64,000 nucleotides of DNA, from positions 62,001-126,000 of the forward strand of contig CAWHNS010000007.1 of assembly GCA_963830715.1 (NCBI GenBank). The letters run 5' to 3'. Shown piece after piece: positions 37,859 through 48,200 of the stretch (the stretch's first letter is position 1; every line of letters begins with the position of its first letter). The position numbers and the translations under genes are program-made. Source of the stretch: CAVVMA01 sp963830715 (lineage in GTDB: Bacteria > Desulfobacterota > Binatia > Binatales > Binataceae). The notes below the pieces were generated by a model, which was not told the DNA's origin, ran no database searches, and worked only from the letters and a program-made list of their open reading frames with translations.

Positions 37859-37866
37859 CTAATTGG
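37859..37866. repeat. 8-bp target site duplication, right copy
   Basis: CTAATTGG, identical to 33577-33584. Removing the element and one copy rejoins GCTGTC (33571-33576) and GACAGC (37869-37874) as the arms of a small hairpin, so the target was probably a stem-loop. Confidence 0.9.
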
Positions 37867-38111
37867 CAGACAGCCTGTAGCGGTTCGTCTCCCAAATCCA
37901 AGTCGGTCGGCGATTGAATGGCGAAATCGGGTGGCCTTCCGGGCCGGCGTCCGCGAAGGCCTGCGTCAACTCGCCGCGGAGAGCAATCCGCAGAACCGGC
38001 CGGGACGGGGCCATGTCGCGGCCTCTCCGGTGCCCTTAGGCACGCGGGAACCCGCGCGCACGCGCGAATTTCGCGTGATTCTCCGGACAGCGCCGAACAT
38101 CGAAGACTGGC

Positions 38112-38203
38112 TGGCGGAGAGGGGGGGATTTGAACCCCCGAGACCCTTTCGAGTCTACACGCTCTCCAGGCGTGCGCCTTAAACCGGGCTCGGCCACCTC
38201 TCC
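38112..38203 (-). tRNA. tRNA-Ser (GGA anticodon)
   Basis: Reading the minus strand: a 7-bp acceptor stem GGAGAGG / CCTCTCC, type II variable arm, anticodon loop CTGGAGA giving GGA, T-arm with GGTTCAAATCC, discriminator G and an encoded CCA. It reads UCC/UCU serine codons. A degenerate second copy is at 50982-51130. Confidence 0.95.
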
Positions 38204-38435
38204 GCGATGGATCGCCAGTATGCCATCCGAGCCGTCGGGCGTGCCAGCAGGAACCCCAACTCCCCTTCCGTTACCGGGGCTTAGTTAACCCGCGAAAATG
38301 TCGGCCAATTCATGCCGGTAAAACCGTTTGACGCCAAGCAGCACAATGGGCTAGGTACAAGTCGCTACTGACCGCGATCTGGAGGGAGGCGCGGCGAAGG
38401 CGGCTCTCTCCCTGTGCGATCGCGAAGGGACAGCG

Positions 38436-41400
38436 ATGAGTTTCTACCGTCGGCGATTATCTTTGGGTCTAGCGCTGACGACCGCCGGGATCGCCGCCAT
38501 AATCGCTTCACAACTTGCGCGAGCCGCGTTGGTCCGCAGGCCGCAGGGCGAGCGCGCGATTGCACAGGCGAACCGGAAATCGCGCGATGCCGCATCTGCG
38601 CAACTCGCTCCGCCGGGGCCCGAGTCGTCCATCGGTGCGCGCCTGAGACGAGACTACGGGAGGCTGCCGCTTAGCTTCGAGCTCAATGGCGGTCAGACCG
38701 ATCGGCGGTTCAAATTCCTTTCTCACGCGGGCAGGCTCTCGTTGTTCCTGGGGCCAGGTGAGACGGTTTTTTCGCTCAGCGGCCCGGCGAACAGCCCGAT
38801 CGGCGGCCCGGCGATTTCCGCGCCGGGACCTGCGGTCGCGGTGCCGGCGGTCCCGCCCGCTGCTCCCGAACGCGCCGCGGTACGGATGAGGCTGGTCGGC
38901 GCCGACCCATCGGCGCGAATCGAAGGTCTCGGCAAGCTGCCCGGGGTCGCCAGCTATTTTATCGGTCCTGACTCAAAGAACTGGCACACAGGCCTGCCCA
39001 CCTACTCGAAGGTGGCATACCGCAACGTCTATCGGGGCGTCGATTTAATCTACCACGGCGATCAGCGAGCGCTCGAATACGATTTGGCGGTGGCTCCGTC
39101 GGCTAATGCCTCCGCCATCCGGCTCGCTTTCGAGGGCGCGGATCGAATCGCGCTCAACGCCGAGGGTGCTTTGGTGCTGAGCACGCACGTGGGCGACCTG
39201 GTGCTCCGCCAGCCGGTGACCTACCAGGAAATCGATGGCGCCAGAAAGTCGGTCGCGAGCGCCTACAAGCTGATCGACCGGTCTAACGTACGAATCGAGC
39301 TGGGCTCTTACGACCGCCGGAAGCCGTTAGTTATCGACCCGATCATCTATGCCACGTATGTGGGCGGATCGATCACCGACGAGGCGAACGCGATCGCGAT
39401 CGATTCGGGCGGCAACGCTTACGTGACTGGACAGACGTGCTCCGCCAATTTCCCGGTTGTTCCAAATCCGGGCGCCTACCAGACCAGTCAGGCGGGAGGA
39501 TGCGACGCTTTCGTAACCAAGATTAATCCGACCGGTACGGCCTTCGTGTATTCCACCTATCTTGGGGGCCCGACCCTGGACCTGGGATTCGGTATCGCGG
39601 TGGACGGCTCCGGCGACGCATACGTAGTCGGACTCACGAGCGGCTCCTTTCCGGTCTCAGCGGGAGCGGCGCAAACCACTTTCGGCGGCGGATTCAGCGA
39701 CGCATTCGTCGCCAAGATAGGAGCGCTCGGGACGCAGCTATTGTACGCGACTTATCTCGGAGGAAGCGGCTTCGAGCTTGGCTTCGCGATCGCCGTCCCC
39801 CAGGGATGCGCCTCGAACTGCGACGCATTCGTCGCCGGCGAGACCTCCTCGTGCAACTTCCCCGCCACTCCCACGGTCAATCCGGGACGGGCCTTTCAGG
39901 TCAGCAATGGCGATCCGGTGTGTGCCCAGGGCGGAGGCGATCCGTACGACGCCTTTGTCGCGCGGTTGAGCTCCGATGGTTCGCAGTTCAAGTACGCGAC
40001 GTACCTGGGCGGACAGGAAGGGGAAATCGCGTTCTCGATCGCGGCGGACCCGGCGGGCAACGCTTATGTTGCTGGCAATACCGATAACGCCGAACCAAAC
40101 AACTTTCCCGCAACGGCCGGGGCAGCACAGCCAACCTTCGCCGGGACCTCCGACGCCTTTATCACCAAATTCAACCCATCGGGCAGCGGGCTGGTCTACT
40201 CCACTTTTCTCGGCGGCACCGGGGAGGAGCTGGCCAAGGGAATCGCGATTGACGCCCTTGGCGACGCCTATGTAACCGGCGTCACCTATTCCAATGACTA
40301 TCCTACCACCGTGGGAGCCTTTCAGCGCGTATTCGGCGGATTTGCCGATCAGTTCATCGCGAAGCTCAATTCCACCGGCAGCACCTTCCTATACTCCACC
40401 TACCTCGGCGGGCTCGGAGAGGACCAGGGCGAAGGGATCGCGGTTGATTCCAACGGCGAGGCTTTCGTCACCGGGTTCACGAGTCTGACCGACTTTCCGA
40501 CGGCGCAACCGGTAGAGCTCCCGTTAGGAACCACCGGTTCTATAATCGCCAGCCACAACAAGGGTATCAGTTTCACTACTACCGCCCTTCCGAGCGACGG
40601 TTCGAACGCCCTGATCGTCGATGGCAGCACGGTTCCGCACACGGTTTTTGCGGGCAGCTCGCGCATCGGTTTATTCAAGAGTACCGACGACGGATTAAGC
40701 TTTGCGCCCACGAGCATCACCACCCCGGTGAATTTCAACTCGCTCGCGATCGATCCGACCGCGGTTCCCAAAGCGTTGTATGTGGGCCTGGGCTGTCCAA
40801 TAGGGCAAGTCTGTCCGCAGACCGGCCTGCTCAAGAGCACCGACGGCGGAATCACCTTCAGCCAGACCGCGCTGGTGAACGTGCCCGTATCGCCGGTGTT
40901 CGTCGATACCGGTATCGTACCGGCCCCGCTTTTCGCGGGCACGCCGTCAGGCCTCCTCAAGAGCACCGACAGCGGGGCCAGCTTTGGCCCGACCGGACTT
41001 CCCACGAGCGTGATTGCCTACTCGATGATAGCCGATCCGAATTCCTCACCGCGGCTGCTCTACGTAGGAACCAACAGCGGACTTTGGACAACTCCCAACG
41101 AGGGCGCCAGCTTCTCCGAGACCGGCTTCAACTTTCAGCCGGTTTTCTCTCTGGCGATCGACACCAACGTGTCTCCCTCGCGAATCTTCGGCGGCATCAT
41201 AACCGGTATAGCCGCCGGAACCGGGAACTTCGCGCCTGGCTCGGTGGCGTTCAACGAGGGCGGCACGGTCGTCTACGACGTCAAGGTTGACACCAGCGCG
41301 AAGCCGTCAACGGTGTACGCGGGCGGTTTTTCGAACGACATCGGGCAGTTGTTTCAGAGTACCGACGCCGGTACAAGTTTCCATTTGATCGGGCCCGTCA

Positions 41401-43478
41401 ACCTGCCGCCGCTGCACCGCCTGGCGCTCGACCCGGCCGTGCCCAACGGAGTCTTCGCAAGCACGTTCAGTGCTTTTGACGCAACTGCTTCGCAATTGAG
41501 CTCCGACGGGTCTTCACTGCTGTTCTCTACCTACTTGAGTGGAACGAACACCGACACCGGCGCCGGAATAGCAGTGGCGCCTGCGGGAACGCCGCTATAC
41601 ATCGCTGGCGCAACCTCGTCCATCGACTTCCCGATCGTGCCCAATCCGGGCGCCGCCCAAATGACGCTCGGTGGTCCCTTGAACGGCTTCGTGGTTAAAC
41701 TGTCGATTACGCCCTCGGGTCCTACGCCAACGCCGACAGCTACGCCTACCCCAACACCTACGCCGACTCTAACACCGACCCCGACGCGAACACCTACACC
41801 GACGCCGACACCGACACTGACGCCATCACCTACGCGGACCCCAACCCCGACTCCAACGCGAACACCTACACCGACGGCGACTCCATCACCAACTCCCACA
41901 CCGCAATGTTCCGGACCTCTTCAAGTTCTCAAAACAGTTTGCAACCTCCAGCAGTGCAATAACTCCAGCTTGTCGATAACCAATTTCAACGTCGCACCTA
42001 ACGATCTGATTGTTGTCTGGTCGGTTGACTTCAGCACCACCGCCAGTACCACAGTCAGCTCGGTCTCGGCGGTCGGAGCCAGTGACTGTAGTAAGTCAGC
42101 TCCAGACGGACTGTACAATCTGAGCCATGCGGAAGCAGAAACCTGGGCATGTACCGCTCCGTCCAGTCCGACGAATACGATTCAGGTCAACTGGAACGCG
42201 GCAATCGGTTGTGGAATCTGCGCCAGTGATGTCGCTGGTGCGCTGAATTCCCTGGACGCCAACTACAGCAGTGGTGGACTTGTCAGCAACAACAACCTCA
42301 GCTCGTCTCCCCTGACTCCGTCGATTGCGGCATCGGGAAACGATTTCATCCTGGCTACGTTGGCCATCGATGGCGGGTTGTCGATAACTGCAGGGCCGAC
42401 CAACGGGTTTACTCAGTTTTCCGGCCCGTCGTCCACCATATCATTCGGCGAGGTGTTCGGTACTTCGGGCGGAAACTATTCCACCGGATGGACGATTGCT
42501 CCGTCCGGTCATTGGTACGACTCCATAATTCCGTATCGGGCCTGTGCAACGCCGCCGCCACCGACACCAACCCCCACGCCAACGCCAACTCCCACTGTAA
42601 CGCCGACGCCTACTCCGACACCGACGCCTACCCCGACCAGAACCCCAACTCCAACGCCAACGCCGACCCCCACTCCGACACGAACGCCGACACCGACCCC
42701 CACCCCAACGCCGACTCCGACACGGACCCCAACCCCAACGCCAACTCCAACACCGACGCCGACCCCGACTCCAACACCTACCGCGACCCCAACGCCTACA
42801 CTTACGCCAACGCCGACGCCCTCGCCGACTGCAGTCCAAGTAGAGCTGATCGGCAGCGCTGACGGCGACAACACGATTAGTGGAGGTTCGCAGGTGAGGG
42901 CCAATTTGCCGACCGGTTCGGCAGTCGGTAACCTGGCAATGGTCGGCGTCGACGCTCTCAGCGGCTCAGCGTCAATCACGCCGCCTGCGGGTACCTGGAA
43001 CGTTATATCGTCAGATGTCGCCGGCTCGCCTGCGAACTTCGAGCAGGTTTATTACTGGCATCAGGTCACCTCCGGCGACATTACCACCGGTTCCTACACT
43101 TTCACCTTCGGCAGCAGCGTGAAGGCCGCGATGATCGTTGCCGTGTACACTAACACCTGTCTTGATGACCCTACTCCATGCAGCGATCCGATCGGCGCCA
43201 ACCACAGCTCGCTGGATCAGAACAGCGGCACAATCTCAACGGGCGCGAGCGGCGTGACGTGCGCCTTGAACTCGGAGTCGGTGGCAATGTTCGGCCATCA
43301 ATCGAAAGGGACTCCGGGGCCGCTGCAGTTGACGCTGGAGAACGGCGATGGGGTGAATGGTGGACTCACCGTGGGCGACGAGCCGGAGCCCAGCGGAGGT
43401 ACCTGCGGGGCTTTCACTGCGACCAACAGCGGCAACCTCAGCAACATCGGCCAGTTAGCCATCATAACGCCGCAGTAG
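38436..43478 (+). CDS. giant secreted SBBP beta-propeller protein with Thr-Pro linkers
   Basis: 1680 aa. Signal/anchor helix at residues 8-30. Residues about 65-310 form the N-terminal domain seen in SBBP proteins (GGQTDRRFKFLSHAG, YRGVDLIYHGDQRALEYDLAVAP). Residues about 310-700 hold SBBP beta-propeller repeats (YATYVGGS..., DAFVTKINPTG, GNAYVTGQT patterns). About 700-1010 has sialidase/BNR-like repeats (KSTDDGLSF, STDGGITF, STDSGASFG), followed by a further SBBP repeat. Two Thr-Pro-rich linkers (about 1095-1157 and 1372-1466) frame a beta-rich domain, and a related domain closes the protein. Likely an exported or cell-surface protein; ligand unknown. Start ATG has GAAGGGA upstream. A paralogue lies at 45270-50977. 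Confidence 0.85.
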   Translation: MSFYRRRLSLGLALTTAGIAAIIASQLARAALVRRPQGERAIAQANRKSRDAASAQLAPPGPESSIGARLRRDYGRLPLSFELNGGQTDRRFKFLSHAGRLSLFLGPGETVFSLSGPANSPIGGPAISAPGPAVAVPAVPPAAPERAAVRMRLVGADPSARIEGLGKLPGVASYFIGPDSKNWHTGLPTYSKVAYRNVYRGVDLIYHGDQRALEYDLAVAPSANASAIRLAFEGADRIALNAEGALVLSTHVGDLVLRQPVTYQEIDGARKSVASAYKLIDRSNVRIELGSYDRRKPLVIDPIIYATYVGGSITDEANAIAIDSGGNAYVTGQTCSANFPVVPNPGAYQTSQAGGCDAFVTKINPTGTAFVYSTYLGGPTLDLGFGIAVDGSGDAYVVGLTSGSFPVSAGAAQTTFGGGFSDAFVAKIGALGTQLLYATYLGGSGFELGFAIAVPQGCASNCDAFVAGETSSCNFPATPTVNPGRAFQVSNGDPVCAQGGGDPYDAFVARLSSDGSQFKYATYLGGQEGEIAFSIAADPAGNAYVAGNTDNAEPNNFPATAGAAQPTFAGTSDAFITKFNPSGSGLVYSTFLGGTGEELAKGIAIDALGDAYVTGVTYSNDYPTTVGAFQRVFGGFADQFIAKLNSTGSTFLYSTYLGGLGEDQGEGIAVDSNGEAFVTGFTSLTDFPTAQPVELPLGTTGSIIASHNKGISFTTTALPSDGSNALIVDGSTVPHTVFAGSSRIGLFKSTDDGLSFAPTSITTPVNFNSLAIDPTAVPKALYVGLGCPIGQVCPQTGLLKSTDGGITFSQTALVNVPVSPVFVDTGIVPAPLFAGTPSGLLKSTDSGASFGPTGLPTSVIAYSMIADPNSSPRLLYVGTNSGLWTTPNEGASFSETGFNFQPVFSLAIDTNVSPSRIFGGIITGIAAGTGNFAPGSVAFNEGGTVVYDVKVDTSAKPSTVYAGGFSNDIGQLFQSTDAGTSFHLIGPVNLPPLHRLALDPAVPNGVFASTFSAFDATASQLSSDGSSLLFSTYLSGTNTDTGAGIAVAPAGTPLYIAGATSSIDFPIVPNPGAAQMTLGGPLNGFVVKLSITPSGPTPTPTATPTPTPTPTLTPTPTRTPTPTPTPTLTPSPTRTPTPTPTRTPTPTATPSPTPTPQCSGPLQVLKTVCNLQQCNNSSLSITNFNVAPNDLIVVWSVDFSTTASTTVSSVSAVGASDCSKSAPDGLYNLSHAEAETWACTAPSSPTNTIQVNWNAAIGCGICASDVAGALNSLDANYSSGGLVSNNNLSSSPLTPSIAASGNDFILATLAIDGGLSITAGPTNGFTQFSGPSSTISFGEVFGTSGGNYSTGWTIAPSGHWYDSIIPYRACATPPPPTPTPTPTPTPTVTPTPTPTPTPTPTRTPTPTPTPTPTPTRTPTPTPTPTPTPTRTPTPTPTPTPTPTPTPTPTATPTPTLTPTPTPSPTAVQVELIGSADGDNTISGGSQVRANLPTGSAVGNLAMVGVDALSGSASITPPAGTWNVISSDVAGSPANFEQVYYWHQVTSGDITTGSYTFTFGSSVKAAMIVAVYTNTCLDDPTPCSDPIGANHSSLDQNSGTISTGASGVTCALNSESVAMFGHQSKGTPGPLQLTLENGDGVNGGLTVGDEPEPSGGTCGAFTATNSGNLSNIGQLAIITPQ
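41719..41906 (+). repeat. Thr-Pro low-complexity repeat, first linker of the SBBP protein
   Basis: Hexanucleotide-like ACNCCN repetition encoding alternating Thr-Pro with Ala, Arg, Leu and Ser replacements. Degenerate third positions make it imperfect at DNA level. Confidence 0.85.
42551..42832 (+). repeat. Thr-Pro low-complexity repeat, second linker of the SBBP protein
   Basis: About 280 bp of ACNCCN units encoding roughly 90 residues of Thr-Pro with periodic Arg or Val. Such linkers are extended, often glycosylated, and the DNA is prone to slippage and misassembly. Confidence 0.85.
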
Positions 43479-43495
43479 GTTCTCCTGGTCCGGTA

Positions 43496-43520
43496 CCCGT
43501 GAGACTTGGTATCTCACGGG
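43496..43520 (+). terminator. hairpin downstream of the first SBBP gene
   Basis: Perfect 9-bp stem CCCGTGAGA / TCTCACGGG with a seven-base loop, 17 bp after the stop codon. No T tract, so a Rho-independent terminator only in a loose sense. Confidence 0.55.
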
Positions 43521-43619
43521 CAACCGACTGGGCTTCAGCGGGATTGAATCGACTTCTCGCCCGCGTACAAATCAGCTCGATTGCGCCGCGAACCACAGCG
43601 TGATACCGGTCGCCCGGGT

Positions 43620-45103
43620 ATGCGAGCGGCGACCGGCGCGATCCTGGGTACGGCCATCGTTGTTGGTGCGTGCTTGCGCTTTGGCGGTCTCGCGACGGAC
43701 GAGATGACCGCGGACGAGGGTGCGTCCTGGGCGGCCGCCTCTGCACCGGCCATTTCAGACGTGGTTCGCCTTCACACACACCTGAATGCCGGCAAGACTG
43801 CGCTGCACGACGTTCTGCTGCACATCTGGATGCGCGCATTTGGTGACTCGCTTCTTTCGATGCGGTCGCTTTCGGCAACGTTCGGTACGGCTGCGATCGT
43901 CCTGGTCTTCCTGGTCGTTCGCGAGCTCCTGAACGATGAACCGAATCACTCCAACCCGGCGGACCGCGATCTGATCGGGGCCGTGGCGGCGTTGCTTTTC
44001 GCGATGAACGTCCCGATGATTCTTCATTCGCGCCAGCTTCGCATGTACTCACTCCTGATCGCGGTGCTCCTGGTTCAGATATGGTTCTTTCTGAGGGCAT
44101 TGCGGATCGGCGGTCTCAGTTACAATGCCGGGCTGGCCATCTTTTCGGCGCTTTCAGTCGCGGCCCATTTCTTCGGCAGTCTGGTAATAGCAGCCGAATG
44201 CATTTATCTGGCGCCCCGCCTGATTGACCATAGCCGTCGCGAAGAAGGTACACCGCTGCGCCTGCGTGCCTGGCGCGTCGTTGCGGCTTTCATTGCGGGC
44301 GCGGTGTTACTGGCTCCCTTCCTTCGTAAATCGGCGGGCGCCGCCTACGGTCGTCGTCCGAGTCAGGCAACCTTTCCTGGATCCGACGGCCAGGGATCGT
44401 GGCGCCGATTGCCATGTTCAGCGAAGGGGTTGGCACTACCCTCTTCATCCTGTTGATGGCGTTGGCCGCGTGGGGCGTGGTGAGAGCGCTGCGATGGGGA
44501 CCCGGGCCGGTTTCATTCCTTCTTCTGTGGATGTGGACGCCTCCCGTGTTACTGCTGCTGCTGTCATACGCGATAGTGCCGGTCTTCGTCGCGCACTATG
44601 CGTTGGCGTCGGTTGTGGCTCTTCTCATTCTTGCCTCGATCGGAATATGTGAGCTTGGATCAACCGCAGCCGGATCGGCCGCTCTCGCGATAGTGATCGC
44701 GTTGGAGGTCCCACCAATTCAAAGCTATTTCCGGAGCAGCCGCAATCAATACCATGTCCAATGGGACGAGGCCGCGCGGCTCGCCAGCGCCAGCCTCAAG
44801 CCCAACGAGTTGGCAATCGTCGAACCGGACTGGGCCATTAGTGTTGTGCGCTACTATTTGAGGAAAGGCTTCGATGGGCGCTGTGAGCGCGCGGATCTGA
44901 AGTCTTTGGCGAGAACGACGACTCTCCCATCGATACTGATCGAGAGCAACAGGGCGTACATCGACGATCGTGTGGGAGTGAAGCTGTTTGAATGGGCTGC
45001 TCCCGATATCATCGGGCAGATGCGCGGCGTTTCCGTGCGCCGGTTCCTTCCTGAGAGGATCAGTGCTCTGCGTCATCGCGAACTTGAGCCGCCAGGGACT
45101 TAG
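43620..45103 (+). CDS. GT39-like membrane glycosyltransferase (one frameshift)
   Basis: About 490 aa when repaired. The first periplasmic loop has the acidic motif MTADEGASW (Asp-Glu of PMT/ArnT-type enzymes), followed by TALHDVLLHIWMRAFGDS, ALLFAMNVPMILHSRQLRMYSLL, and about ten hydrophobic helices. The frame breaks near 44360: the first frame ends at 44456, the second (WIRRPGIVAPIAMFSEGVGTT onward) runs to 45103. It uses a polyprenyl-phosphate sugar donor. It sits between the two giant Thr/Pro-rich secreted proteins, which would be natural O-glycosylation substrates; that link is inference. Confidence 0.72.
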
Positions 45104-45269
45104 AGGAGATAGAGCGCGCCGCGTCAGGTGCTCGCAGCCGGTCGCCGCGCCGGCATTAGACGCTCGCTTGACTTTTTGCGTCCTTTGTGGGCCTTAAGGG
45201 TGTGACGCGTCGCCTGTCCGCCGTCGCCGTGCAGGGATCGCCCGCAGAGCGTCGCATCATGGGGGACGC

Positions 45270-48200
45270 GTGAGACATATTATTGCGGGGCGAACGGGAG
45301 TTGCGGGTCTTATGCTCGCAGCAGCGGCGTTGAGTTGCGCGCTCGCGTTGTCGCGGGTTTCTCTCTCCCGCGGCGCAGAGGTGGCCCACGATCGCGCACC
45401 CGCAGGCGCTCTGAGCGACCAGTTCCGGGCGCGTCTGGTGACGGCGTACGGTAAGCTTGCGCCCAGCTTTGAGCCGAATCAGGGCCAGACAGACTCGCGC
45501 GTCAGGTTCCTCGCCCACGGCCGCGGCTACACGCTGTTTCTGACCTCGACCGAGGCGGTGCTCTCGCTCAGGAAGCCGTCCACGCAAGCGCAGCGCTCCT
45601 CAGCGCAAGGTGTGCAGCCAGTAGCGGCGGCCTCCGGACCGAAGGCCGAGCGGGCCGAGTACCAAGTCCTGCGGATGAAGCTCGAGGGAGCCAAGGCCGA
45701 CACGCGCGCGGTCGGCTTGGATGAGTTGCCGGGCCGCAGCAACTACTTCATCGGCAGCGATTCGAAGAAGTGGCGGACCAACATTCCCAACTACGCAGGG
45801 GTCAGGTTCGAGCAGGTCTATACGGGCGTGGACCTGGTCTATCACGCGAGCAGTCAGCAGGAGTTGGAGTACGACTTCGTGGTGGCGCCGGGGACCGATC
45901 CGGGGGTGATTGAGTTGGGCTTCGAGGGGGCGAAGAGTATCGCGCTTGACCGGGATGGGAGCCTGATCGTGCGGATGGCGAGCGGGGTTGAGTTTCGCCA
46001 GCCGCGTCCGCCTATGTATCAAGAGATCGGCGGCAAGCGACAAGAGGTAGCGGGCGGCTATGCGCTCCGGGACGGGAGCAAGGTCGGATTTCGGGTGGCG
46101 GCTTACGACAAGCACGCGCCGCTGCTGATCGACCCATTTTTCCTAGTTTACTCCACCCTATTGTCGGGCAGCAACGGGCGCGACGACGGCACCGCCATCG
46201 CAGTTGATGGTGCGGGCAACGCCTACGTTACCGGCATTGCCGAGTCGACCGACTTCCCAACCACCAGCGGCGCCTACCAGACCACCCTCCAAGGTGGCTT
46301 GGATGCGTCCAACGCTTTCGTCGCCAAGCTGGACCCGATGCTCAGCGGCATCCCGTCGCTGGTGTACACCACGTATCTTGGGGGCCCGGCGGCCTCGACC
46401 CAAGGGACCAAGGCACCCAAGGCTTCGGCATCGCAATTGATGGCGCGAATCCGCCCAACGCCTACGTCACCGGCGTTACCAGTTTGACCGACTTCCCTAC
46501 CACCGTCGGCTCGCCGTGCAGTCAGAGCGTCGCAGACGTCTTCGTCACCAAACTGAACGGCAGCGGCTCGATGCTGCTCTATTCCGCCTGCTTTGGGGGC
46601 AATGCCAATTCCCAAGGTAACGCCATCGCACTTGATCGCGCGAATCCCCCTAACGCCTATGTCACTGGCACTACCCAGTCCACCACCGGCTTCCCAATCA
46701 TCAACGCCTTCCAGCCGATGTCGGGCGGCGGCTTCTCAAATGCCTTCGTCACCAAGCTGAACACTGTCGGGGCGCTGGTGTACTCCACCTACCTGGGTGG
46801 CAGCGGCGGCGGGGGCAGTCTCGGCGATGAGGGCAACGGCATCGCAGTTGACGGCGCGAAACCTCCCAACGCCTACGTCACCGGCACTACCAATTCGTCC
46901 AACTTCCCAATCAAGCCCACCACTGGCGCCAACGCGGCCTTCCAGAAAATCATTGGCGGCGGCTCAGATGCCTTCGTCACCAAGGTGAACCCGAGCGCCA
47001 GCGGGGCCGCGTCGCTGGTGTACTCCACGTACTTGGGGGGCAAGGGCAGCGACTTGGGCTCCGGTATCGCAATTGATACGGCGAGTCCCCCCAACGCCTA
47101 CGTCACTGGCGCTACCAATTCGCACAACTTCCCAATCAAACCCACCACCGGCAAGAACGCGGCCTTCCAGAAGATCATTGGCGGCGGCTTCGACGCCTAC
47201 GTCACAGAGTTGAACGGCAAGGGCTCAGCGCTGCTCTATTCCACCTACCTGGGAGGCAGCGCCGACGACGCAGGTACGGGCATCGCAGTTGATGGCGCGA
47301 GTCTTCCCAACGCGTACGTCACCGGCCTTACCAATTCTTTCAACTTCCCCCACACCTCCGACGCCTTCCAGCCGTTCTATGCCGGCGATACCGACGCCTT
47401 CGTGAGCAAGCTGAACGCCGGCGGCTCGGTGCTGTTGTACTCCACGTATCTGGGGGGCAGCGGCGGCGGGAGTGGCGGCGGTGTTCAAGCCGGCACTTTG
47501 GGCTACGGCGGCGATCAGGGCCACGGCATCGCAGTGGACGCGCTGGGCAACGCGTGCGTCACCGGCCAAGACAACTCGCTCAACTTCCCAACGACCACCA
47601 ACGCCTACCAGACCGTCCTTCCCCTGCCTAAATTGCAACCCGGCGCCCAACCCGGCGCCTTCGTTGCCTGCTTCAGAAACTGCCTGCCCCCGCCCTCGGG
47701 GATGACGTCATGGTACCCGTTTGACGAGACCAGCGGCACGGTGGCGAACGATATCGTGCCGCCCGCCGCCAACGCGACCTACGTGGGCACCCCGATGCAG
47801 TTGCCCGGCCGGGTGGCAGGGGCGCTCTGCTTCGACGGCAAAACCCAGTCTGCGGCGACCGCGCCGAACGTTGCCAAGCTGAATATCGGACCGTGCAAGT
47901 TTACGATCGACGCCTGGGTCAAGACGGCCCCGGGCCTGGATACATCGAACGCAACGGCGATTCTCGATAAGCGCGTGCAACTGGGTGGGAATCTCACGGG
48001 ATATCACCTCTTCATCTATAACGGCAGTCTGGGATTCGCGATGGCCTCAAACAGTCCTTTTGCCAGCGTGCCCAACTTCATTTCGCCGGCGCCGGGCGGC
48101 GCCATCCCGGCTCTGAACGATGGCAACTGGCACCACGTGGCCGTGTCGGTCACTAAGTGCGGCGCTGCCGGCGGCGCCATGTACATCGACGGCAACCTGG

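Noticed and set aside
38204..38435. Possible riboswitch in the leader of the first SBBP gene
   Set aside because: I looked for a GEMM (c-di-GMP)-like motif because surface proteins are often under its control; the conserved core and receptor sequences are not there.
41719..42832. Regular repeats that might be taken for a CRISPR array
   Set aside because: Units are degenerate hexanucleotides without spacers, in frame within a protein, and encode Thr-Pro linkers.
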